Notes under the pieces: model-generated
The model's input: only the letters and a program-made list of their open reading frames with translations
Told to the model about the DNA's origin: nothing
The model's database searches: none
From: Bacillota bacterium
Lineage (GTDB): Bacteria; Bacillota_C; Negativicutes; JAEYSJ01
Assembly: GCA_023434855.1 (NCBI GenBank)
Contig: JAEYSJ010000306.1
Coordinates: forward strand, 1 to 21,856
Direction: 5' to 3'
DNA: 21,856 nt
Made by a program: the position numbers and the translations under genes
Part shown: positions 1 through 8,649 of the stretch, in pieces
Numbering within the stretch: the first letter of the stretch is position 1
How the letters are laid out: every line of letters begins with the position of its first letter

Positions 1-282
1 ATTAAGCCATTAGGCGACAGAGTAGTTGTTAAAGTGCTGGAAAGAGAAGAAAAAACTAAGAGTGGGATTGTATTACCTGATACTGCCAAAGAAAAACCCC
101 AGGAAGGCAAGATTGTAGCTGTAGGAACAGGCAAAATATTGGACAACGGTCAACGTGTAGCCCTGGACGTTAAAGAAGGGGATAAAGTTATTTTTGCCAA
201 GTACGGCGGTACTGAAGTGAAATTTGACGGTCAGGATTATCTGATTCTTAGTGAACGCGATATTCTGGCAATTGTTGAGTAA
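1..282 (+). CDS. groES: GroES co-chaperonin (10 kDa), 5' end outside window
   Basis: This is the C-terminal 93 residues of the GroES co-chaperonin; the frame is open from base 1 and only the first few codons are missing. GroES forms the seven-subunit lid on GroEL and takes part in ATP-driven protein folding in the cytoplasm. The sequence begins [17 protein letters not shown], the usual GroES N-terminus. The mobile-loop segment [19 protein letters not shown] follows, then the GKIVAVGTG strand, and it ends with [12 protein letters not shown], all typical of the family. The stop is 27 bases before the groEL start, so the two form the standard groESL operon. The promoter, and any CIRCE operator for HrcA, would lie left of the window and cannot be seen. 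Confidence 0.97.
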   Translation: MKPLGDRVVVKVLEREEKTKSGIVLPDTAKEKPQEGKIVAVGTGKILDNGQRVALDVKEGDKVIFAKYGGTEVKFDGQDYLILSERDILAIVE

Positions 283-309
283 TTTAATAGATTAAGGAGG
301 ATTACATAA

Positions 310-1956
<1,647 letters not shown>

Positions 1957-2007
1957 AATGCCGATAATCCCAGTAAATATAAGGGCTTAGAGCCTTGAAA
2001 AAACAAA

Positions 2008-2026
2008 TTGATACCGTTTTGATACC
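2008..2026 (+). promoter_or_regulatory. possible recombinase arm-type sites (TTGATACC x2)
   Basis: The octamer TTGATACC occurs at 2008-2015 and 2019-2026, 11 bp apart in the same orientation, between attL and the recombinase remnant. A third copy lies at 12006-12013, about 215 bp inside attR. Paired short direct repeats near attachment cores are typical of arm-type binding sites for tyrosine recombinases. Binding is inferred from position and repetition only. Confidence 0.3.
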
Positions 2027-2047
2027 CGAAATGAGTTAAAAATTTAG

Positions 2048-2092
2048 AGGTTGTCCATGAGTTGATCAAACTTATGGGCGGCCTCCTTTTTT
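2048..2092 (+). terminator. rho-independent terminator now serving groESL
   Basis: A 16-bp stem (2048-2063 with 2069-2084) closes on a five-base loop and is followed by CCTTTTTT. Several pairs are G-T, so they pair as G-U only in RNA read left to right; on the other strand they would be A-C mismatches. The terminator therefore acts on transcripts coming from groEL. It overlaps the 3' end of the recombinase remnant and lies inside the island, so the element supplied it. Confidence 0.75.
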
Positions 2093-2608
2093 CATGTCCT
2101 TTGTGACGTGCAAATATACTTTTCTAGTGGTACCATCGTCAGAATGGCCTAAACACTCCATTATTTCTTCAAGCCCTACAACCACCTCAGTTAACAAAGA
2201 AGTATGCGTGTGTCGCAAACTGTGGGGTGTGAGGTCTTGATTTAATCCGGTTATCCTTAACAACCTAGCCATTCTATTTTCAATAAGATTATTATAAATC
2301 AGATAACCTGGATATTTATCAATACAAAAAATAAAATCCTCATCGTGTCACCTATCATTGTTTAGCGTTTTAAACTTGTTTTGCTTGGCATGATGTATTT
2401 GTAATTCTTTAATTACTTTTTCGGTAACAGTAATTATCCTGCGGGAAGTTTTGGTTTTTGGTGGCTGCAATTCGTACTGCAAAATATTATCTTTGGGATT
2501 ATAGTAGGTTTGTGCTATCTTGATTGTATGTTCTTTAAAGTCGATATCCGTCCATTTAAGAGCACAAATCCAGTATAGGCCAAAAGATGCTGTGTAACCA
2601 AGAAGTTT
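2072..2608 (-). pseudogene. decayed tyrosine recombinase (integrase), C-terminal half
   Basis: Reading leftwards from 2608 in one frame gives a recognisable phage-type integrase catalytic domain. ALKWTDIDFKEHTIKIAQ is followed by the PKTKTSRRIITV segment (2400s), a TGA stop at 2348-2350, then HDEDFIF and NRMARLLRITG. The end is HSLRHTHTSLL, LGHSDDGTTRKVYLHVT and a short basic tail. The HxxR, LGH and nucleophilic Tyr (VYLHV) are all present. The N-terminal arm and core-binding domains are gone: the frame is closed by TAA at 2609-2611. The GLRxGE motif carrying the first catalytic Arg has become GLYWICAL. The remnant reads towards the left attachment repeat and stops about 115 bp from it, the usual int-att arrangement. 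It is not a working enzyme; the remaining 66-aa open frame (2072-2272) is unlikely to do anything alone. Confidence 0.85.
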
Positions 2609-2624
2609 TTAAAAGTAAATATCT

Positions 2625-3173
2625 CTATTGCAGAAATTCAAAGGAGTTTAAAATATCGTTCAAGATTTTTCGGTTGTTTTTTAAGTCATCGAGTGTTCCA
2701 GCAGTACTAATATCATAACGGTAAGAGCTATGAAAAAGAATGTATCCTTCCCCGACAACCTTAGTATCAAGACCAGGGGTAATTGTAATTGTTTTGATAA
2801 AGAGAGCTTTTTTGTTTTTTAGGTTTGTAAGAAAATAATCATCAACGGTTGTATAGATCCCAACTTCTTTACCTAATGGATCATCTTGAATGTCTTTTAT
2901 TAAGTTATTAACAAAGGCTTCATTAATTTCCTTTATAGGATAATCTTTGATGTCTACTTCGATAATTGGTACTGGTACCTCGTTCCATTTTACGAAAGGA
3001 TGTGTTGTGATAACAAAAGAATTGTCCCTTTTAAATGTTCTTAGTTTCCATTCAGAGGGATAAGAAAACTTAAAATGATAATCTTTGTTTTCATACGCGA
3101 TCATATCGGATGCGAATACACAAGGTGTCATTAGTACCATAAACAATATAAAAAGTAATAATATGCGTTTCAA
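2625..3173 (-). CDS. small exported protein, PsbP-like or unknown
   Basis: A 182-aa protein starting at TTG (3171-3173), chosen because AAAAGGAG lies seven bases upstream; a longer TTG-started reading would place this site inside the gene. The N-terminus KRILLLFILFMVLMTPCVFAS is a clear signal peptide with an AxS-type cleavage site. The mature part opens with ENKDYHFKFSYPSEWK, a pattern seen in PsbP-like and similar small exported or lipoprotein-like domains, but there is no lipobox Cys. It ends LNDILNSFEFLQ. Its stop is 17 bases from the recombinase remnant on the same strand. The A+T-rich codon use resembles the 4481-5155 gene, which is also a secreted orphan. No function can be assigned; it probably acts in the periplasm or outside the cell. 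Confidence 0.7.
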   Translation of the reverse strand: MKRILLLFILFMVLMTPCVFASDMIAYENKDYHFKFSYPSEWKLRTFKRDNSFVITTHPFVKWNEVPVPIIEVDIKDYPIKEINEAFVNNLIKDIQDDPLGKEVGIYTTVDDYFLTNLKNKKALFIKTITITPGLDTKVVGEGYILFHSSYRYDISTAGTLDDLKNNRKILNDILNSFEFLQ

Positions 3174-3253
3174 ATAAACAACTCCTTTTCGAAACAATTA
3201 TATACAACAATATCATAAAAGCCTAGAAAGTGGCAACAAGGGAAGTGATATAA

Positions 3254-3487
3254 ATTGACACGCTCAAATTTCTAGCCGAATTCTTCGGCGATGCCGAAGG
3301 ATGGCTGACACTCTGGACTAAACAGGATAAGCGCACTGTCTGGCTGCCGGTGAGTAATCTTCAAACAATAGCAGATACGGCGCAGTCAATAGACCAGGAT
3401 GTTTATTTTGGAGTCGGAATATCAAACCGGCGCAAGGATGAAGGCAGGCTGTCTGCTGATGATGTGGACTGTACCCCGGTATTTGAA
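3254..3487 (+). pseudogene. N-terminal fragment of a primase-like replication protein
   Basis: The frame is open from just after a TAA at 3251 and reads DTLKFLAEFFGDAEGWLTLW, TKQDKRTVWLPV, then DVYFGVGISNRRKDEGRLSADDVDCTPVF. This resembles the N-terminal prim-pol-like domain of phage or plasmid primase/helicase proteins, where a 'GD..GW..LWT..DK...W' segment is followed by 'DVYFGV' and a conserved Asp-containing strand. The match breaks off where the RAYT hairpin begins (3485), so the transposase element cut the gene. No standard start codon sits in frame at the left end (ATT at 3254), and no continuation is recognisable after the element. It is probably a leftover replication gene of the integrated element. 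The family call rests on pattern memory only. Confidence 0.5.
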
Positions 3488-3519
3488 GGAAGCAACGGGA
3501 CGGTTCTGTTGCTTCCTTC
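3485..3519. repeat. REP-like terminal hairpin, left end of RAYT element 1
   Basis: A perfect 12-bp stem (3485-3496 with 3508-3519) encloses the 11-base loop GGGACGGTTCT. The loop and right arm (3497-3515) form an imperfect terminal inverted repeat with 4343-4361, 16 of 19 bases matching. The same hairpin with a compensating pair change precedes RAYT 2. Confidence 0.75.
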
Positions 3520-3558
3520 GAGAAAGTATGGTAATATAAAAAGAAAATAAGTAACGGA

Positions 3559-4338
3559 GTGAGAATAGATTCAAGAAACCCGAGAAAGAAAGGTGCAAGC
3601 GGAATATACCACATAATGGTTAGAGGGATTAACCGGCAAGATATATTTTACGATGAAAAGGATTATAGATACTTCCTCGAAATAATGAGCCGATTAAAAG
3701 GATTGGGAAAGTGCGAAATATATGGGTATTGCTTAATGGGAAACCACGTTCATATCCTACTTGAGGAAAAAGAAGAAATATCCCTAATAATGAAAAGCAT
3801 AGGAACAAGCTATGCATGGTGGTACAACAAGAAAAATGACCGCGTAGGACATGTATTCCAAGACCGATATAAAAGCGAAACTGTTGATGATGATCAATAC
3901 TTATTAAGCGTATTAAGGTATATACATAATAATCCTGCAAAAGCCCAGCTAGTAGTACAACCGGAACAATATAAATGGAGCAGTTGCAGTGCGTATTATG
4001 GGGAACAGGAAAATCCGGTGGGACTGACAAATACAGCGTTTATTTTGGGAATGATGGCGGAAAACAAAGAAGCGGCTATTGTTCAATTTAAAGAATATAT
4101 GCAGCAGGAAGATAATGATAAATATCTGGACATTGAAATAAGACAAAGAAAAAGTGACGAGAGTTTGTATGAAGAGATTCGAGAAATACTTAAAGGACAA
4201 TCAATAACAGTGATTCAAACGATGGATAAACAACAGCGGGATGAAATATTAAGGCAAATTAAGAAAATAGAAGGTGCGAATCAGCGACAAATAGCACGTG
4301 TGATAGGGATAAATCAAAGTACTGTTTTTAAAGCGTAG
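3559..4338 (+). CDS. REP-associated tyrosine transposase (IS200-like Y1), copy 1
   Basis: A 259-aa reading of the Y1 (HUH) transposase superfamily, RAYT branch, nearly identical to the copy at 5356-6126. The HUH histidines are in GNHVHILLEE (about residues 61-70). The catalytic Tyr is one of the two in SYAWWYN, and GHVFQDRYKSE and RYIHNNPAKA follow. The last 50 residues (KIEGANQRQIARVIGINQSTV) form a DnaA-C-like helix-turn-helix, usual in this branch. The start is doubtful: where copy 2 has ATG behind GGAGTGA, this copy has ATT and a one-base deletion. The reading begins at GTG 3559, which is the GTG of the GGAGTG motif itself and has no ribosome site of its own. It may be poorly translated or dead. 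Hairpins at 3485 and a partial REP at 4343 flank it. The insertion interrupts a primase-like gene. Confidence 0.85.
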   Translation: MRIDSRNPRKKGASGIYHIMVRGINRQDIFYDEKDYRYFLEIMSRLKGLGKCEIYGYCLMGNHVHILLEEKEEISLIMKSIGTSYAWWYNKKNDRVGHVFQDRYKSETVDDDQYLLSVLRYIHNNPAKAQLVVQPEQYKWSSCSAYYGEQENPVGLTNTAFILGMMAENKEAAIVQFKEYMQQEDNDKYLDIEIRQRKSDESLYEEIREILKGQSITVIQTMDKQQRDEILRQIKKIEGANQRQIARVIGINQSTVFKA

Positions 4339-4340
4339 TA

Positions 4341-4396
4341 CAGAAGCGGAAGAACCGTCCCTGTGCTTCGTCCCTGTGCTTCGTCCCTGTGCTTCG
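4341..4396. repeat. right end of RAYT element 1 with 13-bp unit x3
   Basis: CAGAAGCGGAAGAACCGTCC opens the inverted counterpart of the left hairpin. The unit TCCCTGTGCTTCG then occurs three times head to tail without change (4358-4370, 4371-4383, 4384-4396). GAAGC at 4343 can pair with GCTTC of each unit, giving alternative hairpins. The remaining bases to 4448 hold nothing recognisable. Confidence 0.7.
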
Positions 4397-4448
4397 GATT
4401 CCCGGAATGTTAACGGGATGCGGGATTTGCTTGCAACGGTAAGATAAA

Positions 4449-4476
4449 AGAGGTTAGGCGTATTCACCTAGCCTCT
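4449..4476 (-). terminator. likely terminator of the 4481-5155 gene
   Basis: An inverted repeat of ten positions (AGAGGTTAGG with CCTAGCCTCT, one wobble) lies directly downstream of the leftward gene. On that strand it is followed by TTTTATCTT. Confidence 0.55.
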
Positions 4477-4480
4477 TGAT

Positions 4481-5155
4481 TTATTGCAATACAGGAAGTT
4501 TTTTTAATTCCTGATTAATTATTGATTTAGATATTTTATCTAAGGCTGTGCGTAAAGCATCTTCTTCAGCTGATTCTGAAACATGGTAAAGCCATGATCC
4601 GGCTGGATATTGGCTTTCTACTTTATTTGTAATAGTGTCAGTAAAAACGATTTTGTTATTTTTAGTATCATACAAATAGCAATTATTTGTTGAATCAATC
4701 TGCCAGTACATTTGCATAGATAGTGTAAGAAATGCACTTCCTGTTATTTTTTCTATTCTGTTGAACTTTAAAACATTAACTAAAATATAATCATAGTTGT
4801 ATTTCTCAGCATTTTGAGTAAATACCGATTGTAATATTTCCGGATGTTTGACATATTCATTCTTGAAATTATTTACCAAATCATTGTTATTTGATTCTAT
4901 TAATACAGAGCGAGACATGTATTTATTGGTAAATGCTTGTTTAATTGGTTCGGACACGTTAAATTCATCAACAAATTGATCAAAGGTATATTTTTTTTGA
5001 CTTACTTTTTTTGCGTCAAATTTTGCTTTTGAATCAATATCAGTTATAGTTACAATTCCCATCACAGCTTTATCCGGTGGCTTTTGTTCTTCAGCATAAC
5101 AAGGTAAAGTGACAAAAATTATTAACGTTATTAAAAATAATATTTTTTTAATCAT
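4481..5155 (-). CDS. exported protein of unknown function
   Basis: A 224-aa protein with ATG start and AAAGGAG ten bases upstream. The N-terminus KKILFLITLIIFVTLPCYAEE is a signal peptide with an AxA-like site (CYA/EE), so the protein is exported. The mature part has no TM segment. Visible features are an early GIVTITDIDSKAKFD strand, a lysine-rich KKVSQKKYTFDQFVDEF stretch, YNYDYILVNVLKFNRIEK, and a central SAFLTLSMQMYWQIDSTNNCYLYDTKNNKIVFTDT segment that reads like a beta sandwich. The C-terminus is a helix with LDKISKSIINQELKK. The pattern 'YDYILVN... YLYDTK..KIVF.D' recalls small Negativicutes exported proteins, but I cannot name a family. It has its own promoter (5188-5217) and a terminator behind it. 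Base composition is very A+T-rich, in keeping with foreign origin. Confidence 0.75.
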   Translation of the reverse strand: MIKKILFLITLIIFVTLPCYAEEQKPPDKAVMGIVTITDIDSKAKFDAKKVSQKKYTFDQFVDEFNVSEPIKQAFTNKYMSRSVLIESNNNDLVNNFKNEYVKHPEILQSVFTQNAEKYNYDYILVNVLKFNRIEKITGSAFLTLSMQMYWQIDSTNNCYLYDTKNNKIVFTDTITNKVESQYPAGSWLYHVSESAEEDALRTALDKISKSIINQELKKLPVLQ

Positions 5156-5187
5156 ACAAAAAACACTCCTTTATGAAATTTATTTAC

Positions 5188-5217
5188 ATTATATTACTTA
5201 AACAAAATCCCTGTCTA
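5188..5217 (-). promoter_or_regulatory. sigma-A-type promoter for the 4481-5155 gene
   Basis: On the minus strand TAGACA (5212-5217) and TATAAT (5188-5193) are separated by 18 bp. Five of six -35 bases and all -10 bases match the consensus. The -10 lies about 32 bp before the start codon. Confidence 0.6.
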
Positions 5218-5261
5218 TATAAAATTTCCATTTCATTATAATTTATGTGTGAGGTGATTCC

Positions 5262-5273
5262 ATGTCAATCCTA
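5262..5273 (+). pseudogene. first codons of a gene cut off by RAYT element 2
   Basis: GAGGTGATTCC precedes ATG TCA ATC CTA, a good ribosome site and start. After four codons (MSIL) the sequence becomes the left hairpin of RAYT 2. The rest of the gene is not recognisable nearby. Chance cannot be excluded. Confidence 0.25.
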
Positions 5274-5308
5274 GAAAGAAGCAATGGGACGGTTCCATTG
5301 CTTCTTTT
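5274..5308. repeat. REP-like terminal hairpin, left end of RAYT element 2
   Basis: A 12-position stem (5274-5285 with 5297-5308, last pair G-T) carries the loop GGGACGGTTCC. Compared with the hairpin at 3485 the loop-closing pair changes from C-G to T-A, so both sides of the pair changed together. Confidence 0.75.
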
Positions 5309-5355
5309 GATAAAGTATGGTAATATAAAGAAAATAATTAACGGAGTGAAGATAA

Positions 5356-6126
5356 ATGCCAAGAAACGCGAGAAAAAAAGGTGCAAGCGGAATATACCAC
5401 ATTATGGTTAGGGGAATTAACCGGCAAGATATATTTTATGATGAAGAAGATTATAGACACTTTCTCGAAATAATGAGCCGTGTAAAAGGATTGGGAAAGT
5501 GCGAAATATATGGTTATTGCTTAATGGGAAACCATGTTCATATCCTGCTTCAGGAAAAAGAAGAAATATCCCTAATAATGAAAAGCATAGGAACAAGCTA
5601 TGCATGGTGGTACAATAAGAAAAATGACCGTGTAGGACATGTATTCCAAGACCGATATAAAAGTGAAACTGTTAATGATGATCAATACTTATTAAGCGTA
5701 TTAAGGTATATACATAATAATCCTGTAAAAGCTCAGCTAGTAGCACAACCGGAACAATACGAATGGAGCAGCTGCAGTGCGTATTATGGGGAACAGGAGA
5801 GTCTGACGGGACTGACAAATACAGCGTTTATTTTAGGAATGATGGCGGAAAACAAAGAAGCGGCCATAGTTCAATTTAAAGAATATATGCAGCAGGAAGA
5901 TAATGATAAATATCTGGACATTGAAATAAGACAAAGAAAAAGTGACGAGAGTTTGTATGAAGAAATTCGAGAAATACTTAAAGGACAATCAATAACAATG
6001 ATTCAAACGATGGATAAACAACAGCGGGATGAAATAATAAGGCAAATTAAGAAAATAGAAGGTGCGAATCAGCGACAAATAGCACGTGTGATAGGGATAA
6101 ATCAAAGTACTGTTTTTAAAGCCTAG
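5356..6126 (+). CDS. REP-associated tyrosine transposase (IS200-like Y1), copy 2
   Basis: A 256-aa, apparently intact RAYT. It starts at ATG with GGAGTGA nine bases upstream. The HUH pair is His60/His62 in GNHVHILLQ, and the nucleophile is Tyr82 or Tyr86 (SYAWWYN). GHVFQDRYKSETV and the RYIHNNPVKA motif follow. The C-terminal 50 residues hold the DnaA-C-like helix-turn-helix GANQRQIARVIGINQS. Proteins of this type nick and rejoin single-stranded DNA at REP hairpins and are usually single-copy, slow-moving relatives of IS200. Here two copies about 1.8 kb apart in the same direction differ at only a small share of residues, so one arose recently from the other. Unlike copy 1 the start codon is sound. 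The right end runs straight into a CdiA-like gene fragment. Confidence 0.93.
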   Translation: MPRNARKKGASGIYHIMVRGINRQDIFYDEEDYRHFLEIMSRVKGLGKCEIYGYCLMGNHVHILLQEKEEISLIMKSIGTSYAWWYNKKNDRVGHVFQDRYKSETVNDDQYLLSVLRYIHNNPVKAQLVAQPEQYEWSSCSAYYGEQESLTGLTNTAFILGMMAENKEAAIVQFKEYMQQEDNDKYLDIEIRQRKSDESLYEEIREILKGQSITMIQTMDKQQRDEIIRQIKKIEGANQRQIARVIGINQSTVFKA

Positions 6127-6128
6127 TA

Positions 6129-6196
6129 CAGAAGCGGAAGAACCGTCCCGATGCTTATTACCCAGAAGCGGAAGAACCGTCCCGATGCTTATTACC
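6129..6196. repeat. 34-bp perfect tandem duplication at right end of RAYT element 2
   Basis: Two identical 34-bp units (6129-6162 and 6163-6196) each begin CAGAAGCGGAAGAACCGTCC and end GCTTATTACC. Each contains the inverted counterpart of the left hairpin (6131-6149, 6165-6183). The second unit supplies the ATG at 6185 of the following gene fragment. Confidence 0.85.
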
Positions 6197-8257
6197 GCTG
6201 ACAATAAGGTGAACAGCGCAGGTACCATCATGTATAGCGGTAAGGACACCAATATCACCGGGAAAGACGTTACCATTGACAATACCGTTAATACCTATGA
6301 CAGCCAATATAAATATGAATTCAAACAAACCGGCCTGACCGTTTCCTTAAGTGGAGGTATTGTTGATACTGCCACAGGTGCTTATAACGATATTAAGCGA
6401 TCAGGTCAGGTGCAAGACGATCGGCTTAAAACTCTTTACGAATATAAGGCTTACAATGATGTCAAAGACATTAAAAACGGCCTTAGTGGCGGTCTGACAA
6501 AAGATAATCTGGAAAAGGGCGTATCAGTCAATATCAGTATTGGCAGTACCCAAATGACATCCGAACAGACAGTACATTCTGAAACAGTCAACACGTCCAA
6601 CATCAACGCAGGAGGCAAAGTTAACATCAAAGCCACTGCGGGCGATGTTAACCTTGAAGGAACAAAAATTAATGCAACTGACGTCACCTTGGATGCATCA
6701 AATAATCTCAACATTGACGGAGCAGAAAATAAACAGCAGACAACTAGTAACACGAGTTCTTCTTCATGGTCCCTTGGAGCTTCCGTTGGATTATCTACTA
6801 AAAATGTTGGATATTTTGGTGATTTCAATTCCGGAAAAGACAACGAAAATGAAAATGTTACTACCAATACAGGAAGCGTTATCAATGCCAGTGGCACACT
6901 AACACTTAAATCAGGTAGTGATACCAATATTATAGGCTCTCAGGTAAATGGCGATAAAGTTGTAGCTGATGTCAAAGGTAGTCTAAACATAGCCAGCATA
7001 CAGGATACTGATGACTATACGGAGAAGAATCAAAATATAGGCTTAGGTTTTACTGCTGGTTCTCACTCCACAGGAAGCAGAACAGGCTCTTTCAATACAG
7101 GCAAAACTGACTCAACTTATGCCAGTGTTACTAGTCAGGCAGGTATCTACGCCGGTGACGGCGGTTTTGATCTCACTGTTGGTAAGAATACTGACTTGAA
7201 GGGGGCAGTTATTTCCAGCGATGCTACGCCGGATAAGAATAAGCTAAGTACAGGTACACTGACTTACTCGGATATTCAGAATAAGGCGGATTACAAGGCG
7301 ACAAGTAATGGCATTGGCTACTCCAGCACCAATGGGTTTACACCCAATCCTGGTATGCCTGTATCAGGAAATGCAGATAGTACAACAAAATCAGCAATAT
7401 CACCCGGTACAATTACGATTACTGGTAACCAAACACAAGATCTAAGTAAATTAAGTCGTGATCCGTCTGGATCATTAAACGCTCTTGGTAAAATATTTGA
7501 CAAGAAGAGTGTTCAAGAGAAACAAGAATTAGCTCAGGTATTTAGTGAAGAAGCAAATAAACTAGTTGGAGATATTGCTTATAGAGAAAAAGATAGAATT
7601 GCAACAGAGATTGTTAATGCTAAGAATGACGAAGAAAGAGAAGCATTGAAAAAAGAATATTCACTATGGGTAGAAGGAGGAACTTACAAAGATCTATTCC
7701 ATGCTTTCGTTGGTGGACTGACAGCGCAACTTGGTGGCGGAGACTTCTTGTCTGGTGCTACAGGTGCAGGCTTTAATGAAATTCTACAGGGAGAACTCAA
7801 GAAAATTAAAGACCCTGCTTTACATCAGTGGGCAAGTCTTCTTGTGGGATCTGTAGCAGATAAAATACTTAATGGTGATGGAACAGGCGCGTTTACTGCG
7901 TTGAATGGGACGAAGTATAATTTCTTATCGCATTGGCAAACAGACCAAAGAGATGAAGCTATTGTAAATGGAGATTGGGACAAAGTAGCCTATTGGAATC
8001 TTATAGATAAAGCTCAAGATCAAATATGTAATGGAATGCGTATTAATCCTAAATCGGTAAATTGGGAGGATAAAGAAAATTATGAGCTATTGCAAAAAAT
8101 TTCAATACAGGCACAAGAATTAGCAGCAGACCCAGCTTTCCAAAATTCATTTATAGAAAAGCTCCAAGGTGTTGATCCATCAATATTATCACCTAGTGTT
8201 CTCCAAACAGCTGTGGTTATGGGAACAGTTACAATAGTACTATTTAATGGAAATTAG
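6185..8257 (+). CDS. 5'-truncated CdiA/FhaB-type exoprotein (filament C-terminal part)
   Basis: A 690-aa frame matching the C-terminal part of large hemagglutinin/CdiA exoproteins, which two-partner systems export to present a toxin to neighbouring cells. Residues 1-410 are Asn/Thr/Ser/Gly-rich beta-helix repeats (INAGGKVNIKATAGDVNLEG, LTLKSGSDTNIIGSQV). Residues 417-465 carry the conserved QDLSKLSRDPSGSLNALGK segment, and about 505-560 the pretoxin-like AFVGGLTAQLGGGDFLSGAT and HQWASLLVGSVADKI. A hydrophobic LQTAVVMGTVTIVLF stretch precedes the stop. The secretion signal and TPS domain are absent. The first five codons (MLITA) come from the duplicated RAYT end, so the start is an accident of insertion and has no clear ribosome site. 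The TAG at 8255 is followed in the same frame by a toxin domain (8258-8638). I regard it as a broken gene. Confidence 0.8.
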   Translation: MLITADNKVNSAGTIMYSGKDTNITGKDVTIDNTVNTYDSQYKYEFKQTGLTVSLSGGIVDTATGAYNDIKRSGQVQDDRLKTLYEYKAYNDVKDIKNGLSGGLTKDNLEKGVSVNISIGSTQMTSEQTVHSETVNTSNINAGGKVNIKATAGDVNLEGTKINATDVTLDASNNLNIDGAENKQQTTSNTSSSSWSLGASVGLSTKNVGYFGDFNSGKDNENENVTTNTGSVINASGTLTLKSGSDTNIIGSQVNGDKVVADVKGSLNIASIQDTDDYTEKNQNIGLGFTAGSHSTGSRTGSFNTGKTDSTYASVTSQAGIYAGDGGFDLTVGKNTDLKGAVISSDATPDKNKLSTGTLTYSDIQNKADYKATSNGIGYSSTNGFTPNPGMPVSGNADSTTKSAISPGTITITGNQTQDLSKLSRDPSGSLNALGKIFDKKSVQEKQELAQVFSEEANKLVGDIAYREKDRIATEIVNAKNDEEREALKKEYSLWVEGGTYKDLFHAFVGGLTAQLGGGDFLSGATGAGFNEILQGELKKIKDPALHQWASLLVGSVADKILNGDGTGAFTALNGTKYNFLSHWQTDQRDEAIVNGDWDKVAYWNLIDKAQDQICNGMRINPKSVNWEDKENYELLQKISIQAQELAADPAFQNSFIEKLQGVDPSILSPSVLQTAVVMGTVTIVLFNGN

Positions 8258-8638
8258 GTAAAGATTGCGACTGCTGCAGGTGCTCTTGGAAGGTATTCAG
8301 GAGATTTAATTAAAGTACCAAAGCCTGATGCTGCTGCTGACTTATTAGCCCAAAGAATTGGTGGACAGTCATGTGTAAGATTTGCTAATGATGTCCTACG
8401 CAGGGAGTTTGATGTGGTTAGTGACGAATTTATAGCACAAACGAAACCTGCGTTGCAAACGCTTAATGTATCTGTTAGAAATCAAATGAAAGCAACCTTC
8501 GAAGCCGCAGTTGAGACAGGGAAAAAAGTATATTATCATTTTGAAGGGCAACCAGCTCAGTCTGTAATTGACAAATTGTATGAATACAGTCAAAGGTATG
8601 GTGTCCCGGTAGTTATTGATACTAAGCCTTTACAATAG
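8258..8638 (+). pseudogene. restriction-endonuclease-fold toxin tail separated by an amber codon
   Basis: This continues the exoprotein frame after TAG 8255-8257. It reads VKIATAAGALGRYSGDLIKV, then RFANDVLRREFDVVSDEFIA followed by QTKP, and ends YYHFEGQPAQSVIDKLYEY, SQRYGVPVVIDTKPLQ. The EFD...QTK spacing fits the PD-(D/E)xK nuclease core of the polymorphic Tox-REase toxins found at CdiA C-termini, which cut nucleic acid in target cells. The frame is otherwise clean, so a single base change would restore toxin and filament as one protein. The longest reading with its own start is GTG 8414, with AGGGAG six bases upstream, but this would omit the front of the domain. The exact Tox-REase subfamily is uncertain. 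Confidence 0.7.
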
Positions 8639-8649
8639 GAGGTAACATA

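Noticed and set aside
2348..2350. TGA in the recombinase as a possible recoded (Sec or Trp) codon
   Set aside because: No recoding hairpin is evident, other genes use TGA as a stop, and the gene carries other damage.
4397..4448. Short frames after RAYT 1 as the continuation of the interrupted primase
   Set aside because: Neither short frame resembles a primase; too short to judge.
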